A stretch of 64,000 nt of DNA from Hahella chejuensis KCTC 2396 (GCF_000012985.1 NC_007645.1:930001-994000), one strand, 5' to 3'. Counted from the first letter of the stretch, positions 1-8,981 are shown. Program-made: numbers and translations. Notes: a model not told the origin generated them from the letters alone.

Positions 1-81
1 CGCCAGATGCGGCCGCTTTACATGAAACATGGCGTACGCCTTTTTCAATGCGAGGCGGCGACAACCTCAAGGGAAGCACTT

Positions 82-1608
82 ATGTCCAAAACAACCATCA
101 GCACGGGCGCGATTCTGTTTCAAAGCGGTGAAGCAGGCGACAAGAAAGCGACCCCGGCCAATCAACCTTGTCACATCGTGGTGCTAGCGGATTTCAGCGG
201 TCGCGGTCATCGCGGCGCACATGAGCCGGAAAGCCTGGCGAGACGCAAAGTCATCGAAGTGGACCGGGATAACTTTGATGAAGTCTTTGAACAGTTGAAA
301 GTCGAGCTGGATATCCCTGTTATTGATGATGTCATTCGCTTTCGCGAGCTGGATGATATGCACCCGGATTTCATCTATGACCGCACCGCGCTGTTTGAGA
401 AGTTCAAAAGCCTGAAACGTCGTCTCAAGAGTAACGATACCTTTCAGGCGGCGGCGGACGAAATCCGCGGCTGGAATGGCGTCGCGCCGAAAGCGGAGAC
501 GCCTGCCATGGAGGCTAAACCGTCGAGTGCGGGCGCCTCCAGTGACAGCGGTTCTTTGCTGGAAAGCCTGTTGGATAGCACATCTGGCCTTCAACGCTCC
601 AGTAACGCCTTTGATGTGCGCACGCTGGTGCAGGAAATCTTTGCGCCCTATGTGAGCCAGGGACCGGACCCACGCCAGCAGGAAATGCTGGAGGCTGTGG
701 ACCAGGCCGCCAGCGATCTGATGCGCAAGATCATGCATCACAGCGCTTTCCATGCTTTGGAAGCGAGCTGGCGCGGACTGTATCTGCTGGTGCGCAGGCT
801 GGAGACGGACGCGAACCTGCGCGTTTTCATCGTCGATGCGACGCGTCAGGAGTTGGTAGCTGACGCGAACGCCGCGGAATCCATTGACGAAACAGGGCTG
901 TACAAGTTGCTGGTGGAGAAACGCAGCGCCAGCGGCGCTACGCCATTCAGTATGATCCTTGCTGATTATGCCTTTGGGCCGGAGTCGGACTCTCTGAACT
1001 TTCTGTCCACCCTGGCGGGTTCCGCGCATGTCGTCGGAGCCGCGGCGTTGACTGGCGGGTCCGCAACGTTGGCGGGATGTGGAAATCTGGCGGAGACGCC
1101 TGATCCAGACGACTGGAAGGACGTCGTTGATGCGGAATTCTCCGAACAATGGAAATCGGTGAGGGAGCAGGTTAGCGCCGGCAGCCTGGCGATGGTGGCG
1201 CCGCGAGTATTGCTGCGCATGCCTTATGGCAAGCGCACCTCCCGTACGGAACGCTTTGATTTTGAGGAGCTGCCGGAGCGTAATCGTCACGCTTTTTATT
1301 TGTGGGGTAACGGCGCCTGGCTGGCGGTAATGCTTTTGGCGCAGCACTACACCGATTTCGGCTGGAAATTTGCGCCAGGCAGGAAACAGCAGGTCGATCG
1401 CTTGCCTTTGCATGTCTACAGCGAAGACGGGGAGTCAGTGGTGACGCCCTGCGCGGAGATCAATATCACCGATTCGGCAGTGAGAGCATTGAGCCAGGCC
1501 GGCCTCATGGCGGTGCGCTCCATTGTGGGTAAGGACAGCGTATTAATTCCGAACTTCCGCTCGATTTCAGCGGTAAATCCCGACCTTACCGGACCCTGGA
1601 ACGAGTGA
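82..1608 (+). CDS. TssB/TssC-like fused type VI secretion sheath protein
   Basis: About 508 residues. The first part (about 25-135) resembles TssB/VipA: a VLADFSGR segment, a DRDNFDEVF stretch and the LDDMHPDFIYD motif. The second part (about 185-508) resembles TssC/VipB, with LEASWRGLYLLVRRLE and a C-terminal sheath-type domain. In standard T6SS loci these are two proteins that form the contractile sheath in the cytoplasm; here they are in one chain separated by a Ser/Gly-rich linker. I chose the ATG at 82 because AAGGGAAG lies just upstream; the frame stays open back to base 7 but that part looks non-coding. No other T6SS gene is visible after it, so it is either the last gene of a locus to the left or an orphan. 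Family assignment is fairly sure; sheath function is inferred. Confidence 0.75.
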   Translation: MSKTTISTGAILFQSGEAGDKKATPANQPCHIVVLADFSGRGHRGAHEPESLARRKVIEVDRDNFDEVFEQLKVELDIPVIDDVIRFRELDDMHPDFIYDRTALFEKFKSLKRRLKSNDTFQAAADEIRGWNGVAPKAETPAMEAKPSSAGASSDSGSLLESLLDSTSGLQRSSNAFDVRTLVQEIFAPYVSQGPDPRQQEMLEAVDQAASDLMRKIMHHSAFHALEASWRGLYLLVRRLETDANLRVFIVDATRQELVADANAAESIDETGLYKLLVEKRSASGATPFSMILADYAFGPESDSLNFLSTLAGSAHVVGAAALTGGSATLAGCGNLAETPDPDDWKDVVDAEFSEQWKSVREQVSAGSLAMVAPRVLLRMPYGKRTSRTERFDFEELPERNRHAFYLWGNGAWLAVMLLAQHYTDFGWKFAPGRKQQVDRLPLHVYSEDGESVVTPCAEINITDSAVRALSQAGLMAVRSIVGKDSVLIPNFRSISAVNPDLTGPWNE

Positions 1609-1631
1609 GTAGATAATAGTCCGACACCTGG

Positions 1632-1655
1632 GGAAGGGAGCTCAGATTCCCTTCC
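1632..1655 (+). terminator. Hairpin after the TssB/C-like gene
   Basis: GGAAGGGA and TCCCTTCC form a perfect 8-bp stem with an 8-base loop, 23 bases after the stop codon. There is no clear U-tract, so it may be a weak terminator or an mRNA 3'-end stabiliser. Confidence 0.4.
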
Positions 1656-1696
1656 TGTCATGTCGACAAATTTGAGGATGAGTAGTAAGCGGTGGT

Positions 1697-2455
1697 ATGA
1701 AAATAAGAGTATTGAGCGATCTTCATTTGGAGTTTGAGGACTTTGCGCTCGATGTCGGCGACGCGGACGCGCTTGTCCTGGCTGGAGATATCCATGTCGG
1801 CGACAAAGGCGTGCGTTGGGCCTTAGAGCAGACTCCGGCGAAGCCAGTCATTTATGTATTGGGAAACCATGAGTATTACCGACATATTTACCCCAAACTA
1901 GCTCGAAAATTACGAGAGATGACCCAGGGAACGCATGTTCATGTCCTGGAGAACGAGTTTGTGGAAGTCGATGGCGTCGTCTTCTTCGGCTGTACGTTAT
2001 GGACAGACTTTGAATTGCTCTGCGATCCGCGCGTGGCGGGTTTTGAGTGCCAACAGATGATGAGCGATTTTCGGAAAATCCGCAGAGAGCCGGGTTACTC
2101 CAAAATCCGCTCATTGGATCTGGCGGTGATCCATACCCGCTCGCTGCACTGGCTAAAAGGCGCGTTCGCTCTTTGCGACGAGACGCATCCAGACAGCCGG
2201 CGCGTCGTCGTCACTCATCATGCGCCAAGCAGCCATTCTCTGCCGCTGTACAGGAAAAACCATATTGTCAGCTCAGCATACGCCTCCAATCTGGAGCCTG
2301 TGATTGAATCCTTGCAGCCGAACCTGTGGATTCATGGCCATCTGCATAACAGCAGTGATTACCACATAGGATCAAGCCGGGTAGTATGCAATCCCCGAGG
2401 CTACCCCGGCGAACGCAATCCGGACTTTGATCCGGCTTTCACTATCAGCCTTTAA
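1697..2455 (+). CDS. Calcineurin-like metallophosphoesterase
   Basis: 252 residues with all the metal-binding blocks of the superfamily in order: SDLHLE (D8, H10), AGDIH (D31), GNHEYY (N57, H58), VVVTHHAP and HGHLH. Such enzymes use two divalent metals to hydrolyse phosphomonoesters, phosphodiesters or nucleotides. No signal peptide is seen, so it should be cytoplasmic. The substrate cannot be told from sequence. It is a single gene; the first copy of the multi-hairpin repeat begins five bases after its stop codon. Confidence 0.85.
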   Translation: MKIRVLSDLHLEFEDFALDVGDADALVLAGDIHVGDKGVRWALEQTPAKPVIYVLGNHEYYRHIYPKLARKLREMTQGTHVHVLENEFVEVDGVVFFGCTLWTDFELLCDPRVAGFECQQMMSDFRKIRREPGYSKIRSLDLAVIHTRSLHWLKGAFALCDETHPDSRRVVVTHHAPSSHSLPLYRKNHIVSSAYASNLEPVIESLQPNLWIHGHLHNSSDYHIGSSRVVCNPRGYPGERNPDFDPAFTISL

Positions 2456-2460
2456 TATTA

Positions 2461-2602
2461 ATCAGGCAGCCAAATAGCTTCCTTCTATTTGGCTGCAACG
2501 CCAGGGCCTGCACATGTCAGGCCCTGTCTCCCGCGGCTAGCCGCCGCGCAGGCGCATCCATGCGCCTGATATGAACATGCTAATATCATTGCCATGTTAA
2601 TA
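2461..2602. repeat. Multi-hairpin intergenic repeat, copy A
   Basis: A 142-base element that recurs at 6378-6520. It contains consecutive hairpins: a 12-bp stem (2466-2477 with 2485-2496), a 9-bp stem (2502-2510 with 2518-2526) around the loop CACATGT, a GC-rich palindrome (2533-2544), an 8-bp stem (2549-2556 with 2561-2568) and a weak AT-flanked stem (2574-2579 with 2593-2598). Between the copies the loops are identical, while the first two stems differ by substitutions that keep pairing. It is either a structured RNA element or a palindromic MITE/BIME-type repeat. The Met-Leu-Ala-Cys style ORFs across it are by-products of the repeat. Confidence 0.85.
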
Positions 2603-2691
2603 ACTTCATCAACGGAAGCTGGTCTCTTGGAGCGAACAGTATTGTGTCGCTCTGCATTGAATCGCTGCAAAAACAGATCAGGTTTATTTAA

Positions 2692-4224
2692 GTGAAAAAA
2701 TATATGAGAAACTTATTACTGACACTCCTTCTAACGAGTGGCGTGACGAATGCCAATGCAGGGGAATGCGTTAACCTGAACAGCCTTCCTTCCAGCAATA
2801 TTGATAATGAAAGGCTCATAATCGTTTCTGAAAGCATTGCGCTATGTCCTCAGGAAGAGATCATCCTCGGCGTTCGGTTCAAGCTAAAAGCGTCAAATAT
2901 TACGCTGGACTGCGGCGGCAACACCTTTGACGGAACTATTCCTTCAACCTCTGAAAAAACTTCCAGAGCCCTGGACTCGGCGGCGGCATTGGAGGATGTG
3001 ACCATTGAGAACTGCGTATTCAAGAATTATCAAAAAGGGCTGCTTCTGACGCCGGCGACACTAGGTATCGGCGGCGCGGATTACACAACCGGGCTTAAAC
3101 GGTTTCGGGTAAAAAATGTCGCGGTCAGGGACATCGGAGTCTATGACGCCAACAATCCGCTAGGAGGGGAAGGCGTCATTGTCGGCGCATACAGCCAGGA
3201 TTTCTTGATTGATAGTGTGGTCGTTGAAAATACAAGACTGTCAGGGATCTACCTGGAGGCATACAGCGTTCGAACGCGGGTGGCTAACTCCAGTTTTATT
3301 CATAATGGATTCTCCGGCAGCGCTTCCGGGCGTGAAGCCATCGCAATCGACGCCTCCTCTGAGAACGTCATTTCCAACAACTTGTTTAAAGACAATAAGT
3401 ACGCAGCGATAGCAACCTATAAAAATTGCGGCGAGGCTGGCGTTACACGGACTATGCATGCGAATGACAACCTCATTGAACGCAATACGTTTAGCTATCA
3501 CGACAACTACAACGGCGGCGCGGCGATTATTATTGCTGCGCGACAGGCGGCTGCGTTATCCGGCTGCTCGGACGATGCGATGCCGGGATACGGCAACCGA
3601 TACTTTGATTACTCCAGACACAATGTCATAAGGGAAAATGCGTTTGTAAACAATGTCGCCTCTATAAAGGTAATGGACAGCTTTCAAACCATTTCCGGCA
3701 ATACCTTTCACGGCACAAGCTGGAACGATCTGAGCGACCCGAATGTAAAACACAAATTGGTGTATGACGCTGTCGTCGGGAACGCGCAACTGGCGGAGCT
3801 AGGCTCTCCAGTCATTGGCGTCAGCATTCTCGATAATATCACTCGCACTTCAACGACAAATGTAAGTGGCAAGACGTTTGTGCTTAATCATGGCGCCGCT
3901 GCCGCGTTTGCGGGGAACCGGGATCAAAACTACCACTGCCTTCCCGAAGAAAAAAGTCCGGGGAATGCCTGCGCGGAGCTGGAGACGCTACCTCCGCCTA
4001 ACCGATGTGAGGTCGCGGTAACCAAGTGTCCTGCACACCCGCGGGAGAACTGGCTGGATGCAACCTATGGCTCCAACGTGATTCAGTCCACATGCGCGGC
4101 CAGAGCCAGGCAGCTCTGGGATTGGTGTCGTCTTGATGATTCTGATTCTTACTCTGTGACGACAGAGTTCTTCAGAAATAATGTTTCTCTTGAGACGACA
4201 ACATACAACGGCGCAAAGCGCTAA
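2692..4224 (+). CDS. Secreted right-handed beta-helix protein
   Basis: 510 residues starting at a GTG; an ATG four codons later is an alternative. Residues 1-23 form a signal peptide (a Lys/Arg start, a LLLTLLLTSG core and a NANA cleavage region). The body shows the imperfect repeats of parallel beta-helix (NosD/pectate-lyase-like) proteins, such as ITLDCGGNTFDG, VTIENCVFKN and VISNNLFKDN. The C-terminal third is Cys-containing and not helix-like. These folds usually bind or cleave polysaccharide, but no catalytic set can be assigned here. The gene is noticeably more AT-rich than its neighbours, which may mean recent acquisition. Confidence 0.7.
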   Translation: MKKYMRNLLLTLLLTSGVTNANAGECVNLNSLPSSNIDNERLIIVSESIALCPQEEIILGVRFKLKASNITLDCGGNTFDGTIPSTSEKTSRALDSAAALEDVTIENCVFKNYQKGLLLTPATLGIGGADYTTGLKRFRVKNVAVRDIGVYDANNPLGGEGVIVGAYSQDFLIDSVVVENTRLSGIYLEAYSVRTRVANSSFIHNGFSGSASGREAIAIDASSENVISNNLFKDNKYAAIATYKNCGEAGVTRTMHANDNLIERNTFSYHDNYNGGAAIIIAARQAAALSGCSDDAMPGYGNRYFDYSRHNVIRENAFVNNVASIKVMDSFQTISGNTFHGTSWNDLSDPNVKHKLVYDAVVGNAQLAELGSPVIGVSILDNITRTSTTNVSGKTFVLNHGAAAAFAGNRDQNYHCLPEEKSPGNACAELETLPPPNRCEVAVTKCPAHPRENWLDATYGSNVIQSTCAARARQLWDWCRLDDSDSYSVTTEFFRNNVSLETTTYNGAKR

Positions 4225-4353
4225 ATAAAAGGGGGGGCGCCTGGACGGCGATAAGCTGCGGAAGTCAGGGCCTGGCGCGTGCGGGTCCTGTTGTTTCAGG
4301 CAAACGGAAGGGCGCTATGCCTCTACTGGATTAATGGTTAGGGCGATCTTGTT

Positions 4354-4830
4354 GTGAATATTGATGTGATTGATTACGACTCCCAGTACGCCGAAGCGGT
4401 CGCGGATTTATTTCACGGGGCGGTGCATGGCGTTGACTCGCAGATGTATACGCCTGCGCAAAAGGAGGCGTGGGCGCCGACGCCGCCTGATTATGATCGG
4501 TGGAAAGCCCGGCTGGATGTCAAAAAACCATTCTTGGCGTTGAGCAATGGGCGTCTGCTTGGCTTTATCGAGCTGGAAGCTGACGGCCATATCGATTGCC
4601 TGTATACCCATGTGAAATGTCAACGGCGTGGGGTGGCGACTCAGCTCTATCAGCGGCTTGAACGGGAGGCGACTGACGCAGGTATGACGCGCCTTTATGT
4701 CGAAGCATCAAGGGCTGCGCGCCCCTTTTTCGAGTCAAAAGGCTTTGTAACGACGCAACTTAATGAAATACAACGCAACGGTCAGATACTGGTTAATTTC
4801 ACAATGGAAAAGAAGTTAACAAAACGCTAG
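4354..4830 (+). CDS. GNAT-family N-acetyltransferase
   Basis: 158 residues from a GTG. The acetyl-CoA-binding motif A region is clear: a hydrophobic strand (HIDCLYTHV) then QRRGVATQLYQRLE, followed by the strand and Cys-less motif B (LYVEASRAARPFFESKGF). This layout matches small PhnO/ElaA/YafP-like GNATs. The substrate is unknown. It stands alone between the beta-helix gene and the MshEN fusion gene. Confidence 0.8.
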   Translation: MNIDVIDYDSQYAEAVADLFHGAVHGVDSQMYTPAQKEAWAPTPPDYDRWKARLDVKKPFLALSNGRLLGFIELEADGHIDCLYTHVKCQRRGVATQLYQRLEREATDAGMTRLYVEASRAARPFFESKGFVTTQLNEIQRNGQILVNFTMEKKLTKR

Positions 4831-5072
4831 CACATTTGGTTTTTTTATATCCATTTGATCTTATCGTCGTTATTTACAGAGTAAATCCTTTACTAAACTG
4901 TAAATAATGGCGCCGCATAAATAGTGCTTTTTGGATTTTGCGCCCAAACGGACGAGAACAGCCCGCATATTTATTCACGCCAGAACAACATATCCGTCGC
5001 AGCCCGAAGTCATGCGCAGTGAAGCGCCAAGAGGCGAGTCGGCGGGAAGTATCCTCAGAGGGGGGAGTGGAC

Positions 5073-6329
5073 ATGGCGGAAGCACCCGTATCATCGTCAG
5101 ATAAGACCCGTTTAGGGGACCTGTTGCTTGAGCGGAATCTCATCACCCAGGAGCAACTGGAAAGGGCGATGTCTTTGCAGAAGGCATCCCATAAGAAGCT
5201 GGGTGAGATCCTGGTCGAAGAACATTTGGTGTCAGACCGGCAAATACGGCGCACTCTTAAGATTCAACGTAATTTACGACGCACCGTACTGACATCCGTT
5301 TTAACTTTGTCGCCGTTATTCCTTGCAGGGTGCGGGGGGGCGACGCCGGCCAGCGCTGCGCCAAAAACACAGACTTCGACGGAGAGTTCCATCACTGTTT
5401 CAGAAACGGAACTGAGCGGCGATACGGTACTGGATTCGTCTTACACCACTTCTACTAAGGGCGGTAAAGGCGGGACCAAAGGAGGAGGTGGAAGGTGGGG
5501 GGATGGCTCCAACAACAGCACTACTGACACCTCCACGGACACTTCCGGGACCACGACGACAACTCAAGACCCCTTTAGTCCCACCACCAATACCTCTGGC
5601 GCCACCCAGTCATCAGATCCGTTCAGTCCTTCAGACACGACTACCGACACCAGCCAGACTACGGACCCCTTTAGTCCTACAACGGATACGACTGCATCGA
5701 GTAGCAATCAGACGACTGACTCCGGCCAGACGGATACGGGCGACACGACGTTGGCCCCAGATACGTCCACTCAGGACCCGACGACTGACCAGACCCAGTC
5801 AGATGACGTGAACATTGTTATTTCCTTGCCGCCAGCCTCGCAATCCGCCGCGGTAGGCTCCTCTGTCACCTTGAACGTCAGCGCCAGCGGCAATAATACG
5901 CTCTATTATCAATGGCGTAAAAACGGGCAGAACATTCCTGATGCGGTCACCTCCAGCTATACCATTACCAATGTGAGCGAAGCGGACGCCGGCAGTTATG
6001 ACGTCATGATTGGCAATGAGAGCGGCGTTGTGATTAGTGATGCGGCGACGCTGGATGTCGTGATCGATCGCACTGCTTTGTTGAGTTGGACGCCACCGGC
6101 GACCCGCGAAGACGGCAGCGTGCTCGCGGCATCGGAAATTCAACTTTATCGTATTTATCATCTGTCTGAAGACGGTTCCGTGGAGACGGTATATGAAGCG
6201 GCGCCGGATGAAATCAGCTTCTCCTTCGATAACCTGCCCGTAGGCACCCATTACTTTGCCGTTTCGGCAGTGGATGTGAATGGGCTGGAAAGCGACACCT
6301 CAGATATTGTGACGAAAAAAGTCTTATAA
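5073..6329 (+). CDS. MshEN-domain protein with membrane/lipobox segment, Ig-like and Fn3 domains
   Basis: I chose the ATG at 5073 because of GAGGGGGGAG just before it; this gives 418 residues. Residues 13-65 match the MshEN (GspE N-terminal) pattern: R13-L-G, Q36, L43-G44 and Q65, with the duplicated spacing that in MshE-type ATPases binds cyclic di-GMP. A hydrophobic stretch (about 71-86) ends in LAGC (C87), a lipobox-like site. A Thr/Ser/Asp-rich linker with DPFSP repeats follows (about 130-245). Then come an Ig-like domain with the W and DAGSY signatures (about 250-330) and an Fn3-like domain at the C-terminus. No ATPase part is present. The expected topology is MshEN in the cytoplasm with an Ig/Fn3 stalk outside; if C87 is cleaved and lipidated, the MshEN part would be removed. 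The function is not known. Confidence 0.7.
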   Translation: MAEAPVSSSDKTRLGDLLLERNLITQEQLERAMSLQKASHKKLGEILVEEHLVSDRQIRRTLKIQRNLRRTVLTSVLTLSPLFLAGCGGATPASAAPKTQTSTESSITVSETELSGDTVLDSSYTTSTKGGKGGTKGGGGRWGDGSNNSTTDTSTDTSGTTTTTQDPFSPTTNTSGATQSSDPFSPSDTTTDTSQTTDPFSPTTDTTASSSNQTTDSGQTDTGDTTLAPDTSTQDPTTDQTQSDDVNIVISLPPASQSAAVGSSVTLNVSASGNNTLYYQWRKNGQNIPDAVTSSYTITNVSEADAGSYDVMIGNESGVVISDAATLDVVIDRTALLSWTPPATREDGSVLAASEIQLYRIYHLSEDGSVETVYEAAPDEISFSFDNLPVGTHYFAVSAVDVNGLESDTSDIVTKKVL

Positions 6330-6336
6330 AAACCAA

Positions 6337-6358
6337 GGGCGGAGTATCCGCCCTTTTT
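6337..6358 (+). terminator. Rho-independent terminator
   Basis: GGGCGG and CCGCCC form a 6-bp GC stem around AGTAT, followed directly by five T residues, eight bases after the MshEN-fusion stop codon. Confidence 0.85.
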
Positions 6359-6377
6359 GCTTCCCTTACTTCTATTG

Positions 6378-6520
6378 ATCAGGCAGACAAATAGCTTCCT
6401 TCTATTTGTCTGCAACGACGTGGCCTGCACATGTCAGGCCACGTCTCCCGCGGCTAGCCGCCGCGCAGGCGCATCCATGCGCCTGACTATTAACATGCCA
6501 ATATCATTGCCATATTAATA
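6378..6520. repeat. Multi-hairpin intergenic repeat, copy B
   Basis: This is the second copy of the element at 2461-2602, aligned end to end with one added base near 6490. The first stem (6383-6394 with 6402-6413) and the second (6419-6427 with 6435-6443) each carry substitutions on both arms that keep perfect pairing relative to copy A. Loops and the two GC-rich stems are unchanged. It lies between the 3' ends of two convergent genes. Confidence 0.85.
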
Positions 6521-6535
6521 TTACCCTCACATCCA

Positions 6536-7759
6536 TCAGTAAGCCGGCGCGCTTTCGTATACGATGCCTTTCTCGGCGGCTTGTGCTTTGACTGTCGAGT
6601 AAATTTTGTAGTCCAGGGTTTCTTCTTCTGTTCCGCTATCCTTGAGGCGCTGCTCGATGAACTCCTGGCGCTGGCGCGATAGCTCCGCAATCTGCGTACG
6701 CAGGGCTTCCCGCTTTTCCGCTGTTTCCTTGATGACTTTCGCCTGTTCCTCTTTTTCCATTGCTTGCAACGGCGCGGGCAGGGCGGCTGGCGCGACAGTC
6801 TCCAGGTCGACGCGGCCGCTGCTGATGTCATCGACTAACTCGCTTTCCGCCAGGAAGTTTCCTTCGCCGGCGGCGGAGGCGTTAAAGGCGGCGCGCTTAG
6901 CCAGGGCTGCATCGGAACTGACGGCGTTCAGCTTGTCCGTGGCTGCGCTTTTCGCTGCGAGTGCTTTACGCTTTTCTTCCGTACCGTAGAACATCCGGGT
7001 TTTGTCCATTTCTTTGGACAAGGACGCTAACCGTTCATCAAACGGCGTGGCGACTGCAACGGCCTGACCGGACTGCTCCACCTGGAAGAAAGAGCCCTGA
7101 TTCAACTGCGCTATGCGACGCCACTCTGTTTGGGTAAAAGGGTCGTCGCCCGCCTGGATGGTATTGACCACGATGCCTTTGCTCAGGGCGTCTTTCAACG
7201 TTTGCGGATATTGCTGTTCGTTTTGGTAATCCATATGCGGTGGGGCGTCGCCGACCAGAAAGATGACCCGGTAACTGTCTTTGTCCTGACTCCAGGAAAT
7301 TTTGTGTACTGCGTCGAACAACGCCTGATTGACGCTTTCGGGGCCATCGCCGCCGCCTTCAGCCTGGTAATCCATCAATGTCGCGTACATGGAGTCCAGA
7401 TCAGGAGAAAGGTCGGTGACGCGGGTGATATAGCTGTCTCCACGATCCCTGAAGGCGACCAGCCCCATTTTGATTTCCGGAGCGGGCTGCGCTGAGGCCA
7501 TGGTGCTGGCGATGGACCAGATGTTTTCTTTCGCCGCCTGAATCAGACCACTCATGCTGCTGGTGGTGTCCAGGGCAAACACCACTTCGATCTTGGCTCG
7601 CTTCTCACTGACTGTGGCGATTGGGCTAGTTGTCGTGATCGGGTGGGTGGTCTGGTTGACCGCAGGCTTTGCAATGGCGAGGTTCTGCAGAGTCGGATAA
7701 AAGGCGATCACGCCGGCGGTGGCCGCAAACAGGGTGAAGGCGAAGAATTTCGATTTCAT
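6536..7759 (-). CDS. Membrane-anchored von Willebrand factor A (VWA) protein
   Basis: 407 residues. The N-terminus has a signal-anchor (about 5-25). A VWA domain begins near residue 56 with the metal-site motif D64-T-T66-S-S68 (DxTxS, a variant of DxSxS), and continues with FRDRGD and FLVGDAPPH segments. The C-terminal 140 residues are charged and probably coiled-coil (QAMEKEEQAKVIKET). It should sit on the periplasmic face of the inner membrane as a binding or scaffold protein. It is the last gene of an operon with a small membrane protein and a PspA-like gene, so an envelope-stress role is inferred. Confidence 0.75.
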   Translation of the reverse strand: MKSKFFAFTLFAATAGVIAFYPTLQNLAIAKPAVNQTTHPITTTSPIATVSEKRAKIEVVFALDTTSSMSGLIQAAKENIWSIASTMASAQPAPEIKMGLVAFRDRGDSYITRVTDLSPDLDSMYATLMDYQAEGGGDGPESVNQALFDAVHKISWSQDKDSYRVIFLVGDAPPHMDYQNEQQYPQTLKDALSKGIVVNTIQAGDDPFTQTEWRRIAQLNQGSFFQVEQSGQAVAVATPFDERLASLSKEMDKTRMFYGTEEKRKALAAKSAATDKLNAVSSDAALAKRAAFNASAAGEGNFLAESELVDDISSGRVDLETVAPAALPAPLQAMEKEEQAKVIKETAEKREALRTQIAELSRQRQEFIEQRLKDSGTEEETLDYKIYSTVKAQAAEKGIVYESAPAY

Positions 7760-7792
7760 GGTTTAGTTCCTCCAAAAATGAATGAGCCAATG

Positions 7793-8356
7793 TCAGGAGT
7801 GTCTGGATAGACGCCGTAAGGCGGCGTCGGCATTGCGATAGGCGCGCTCGAAATCCTCGTCGCCGGCGGGCGCCTCGCTGCGTTCTGACGCAGACAGTTT
7901 GCGAGGGATGTAGATAAACGCCGCTTGCACAAGAAAGAACGTCCATAAAGCCAGGAACAGACTTTGGGTATGCAGCGCGGCGGCCAGGGACGCGAGCAGG
8001 GCGGCGCCATTGAGGAGCGCGTCCATCGCGGCGGCGACCAGGCTGTCATGGATATACAAACAGCGCGTCAGCCAGATGGCGGCGGTTTGCGCCGTCAGCC
8101 AGACCCAAACGCCGGGATTAAGTAAGAACAGCGCGGCGGTCGCCGTCATCCAGGCGGCGAATACGACAAGACGTCCGGTGCGGGCGCGGCTGTCACGCAA
8201 CAAGATCACCACATAGGCCAGACCAAGAGCGGAAATGAGCAGCCTGAGTCCGAAGCCTTCGCCAACCAGTGGCGCGAAAAGAACCAGCGCCAGGGCGCCG
8301 AATATACTGAGCGCCAGCGCAATCGCCGCGCCGCGCCAGAAAGTGGTCTTGCTCAT
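7793..8356 (-). CDS. Four-helix inner-membrane protein, uncharacterised
   Basis: 187 residues with about four to five hydrophobic segments (IALALSIFGALALVLFAPLV and three or more further ones) and a charged C-terminal tail of about 40 residues. I do not recognise a family. Its ATG overlaps the stop codon of the upstream PspA-like frame (ATGA), indicating translational coupling, and the VWA gene starts 33 bases downstream. It may anchor or partner the PspA-like and VWA proteins; this is inferred from context only. Confidence 0.65.
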   Translation of the reverse strand: MSKTTFWRGAAIALALSIFGALALVLFAPLVGEGFGLRLLISALGLAYVVILLRDSRARTGRLVVFAAWMTATAALFLLNPGVWVWLTAQTAAIWLTRCLYIHDSLVAAAMDALLNGAALLASLAAALHTQSLFLALWTFFLVQAAFIYIPRKLSASERSEAPAGDEDFERAYRNADAALRRLSRHS

Positions 8357-8884
8357 GACGCCCTCCGTTTTTGCTGCTCGCGCAGCATCGCCAGATCAAT
8401 GTCTTCCTCGGTAATGCTGACGTCTTTGTTGTCCCAGGCCTTGGGCTCGACGCTGTGATCCGTCTCAAACAAAGCGGCTTTCTGTCGCATACTCTCAAGC
8501 CGACGGCGCTGATCGCAAAGTGTTGAAGTTTGAGCGGTGATCGCGTCAGTCAGTTGGCTGGGCCTGCTGTCGGAATTGGGTCAGCAGCAGCTCGCCTTCC
8601 AGTTTTCGACGGAGTAAGTTGCGGGCGAGCTTTTCATTTTGCGCCTCAAAACAAAGGTCCAGCTGCCCTTCAAGTCCGCCCAGAGATTTCTCCACTTCTT
8701 TAACGCGACCGTTAACCTGTTGTATCTCAAACTCTTTCGCTTGCAGTCGACGCGCGTTTTGCGATACTTCTTCTTCCATTTCCCGAATCGCCTGACGCAG
8801 AAGGGCGTCGGGCTCTTCCAGGCGGTCCAGCACAGCGTGCATATCCGCTTTGAATAATCGAGTCAGTCTGGTGATCAGCGCCAT
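8353..8884 (-). pseudogene. PspA/IM30-like gene interrupted by a frameshift
   Basis: From the ATG at 8884 the first frame reads a PspA-type coiled coil (RLTRLFKADMHAVLDRLEEP, then VSQNARRLQAKEFEIQQVNG) but stops at 8546 after 112 residues. In another frame the sequence continues directly with LTDAITAQTSTLCDQRRRLE, SMRQKAALFE and SITEEDIDLAMLREQ, about 66 more residues typical of the PspA family end, and stops at 8353-8355 overlapping the next start codon. The joined product would be about 175 residues. The break lies near 8545-8560, around CAGGCCCAGCCAACTGAC. It may be a real mutation, a sequencing error or, less likely, programmed frameshifting. Confidence 0.7.
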
Positions 8885-8981
8885 GTTCGTCTCCTTTCAG
8901 GGTGTTCGTTGATGTGGTTCCAGTCTAAAAAGGAGCGAGCAGGCGTCGTAGACAGGCTTTTGTAAAACCTGCGCGGTCCTG

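Noticed and set aside
184-1413. 409-codon minus-strand ORF across the TssB/C-like gene
   Set aside because: Arg/Gln/His-rich shadow of the coding strand; the plus frame has clear sheath-protein motifs and a ribosome-binding site.
2485-2670. Minus-strand ORF in repeat copy A, with a related ORF end in copy B
   Set aside because: Its shared residues come from the hairpin repeat; stem changes follow base pairing, not codon positions.
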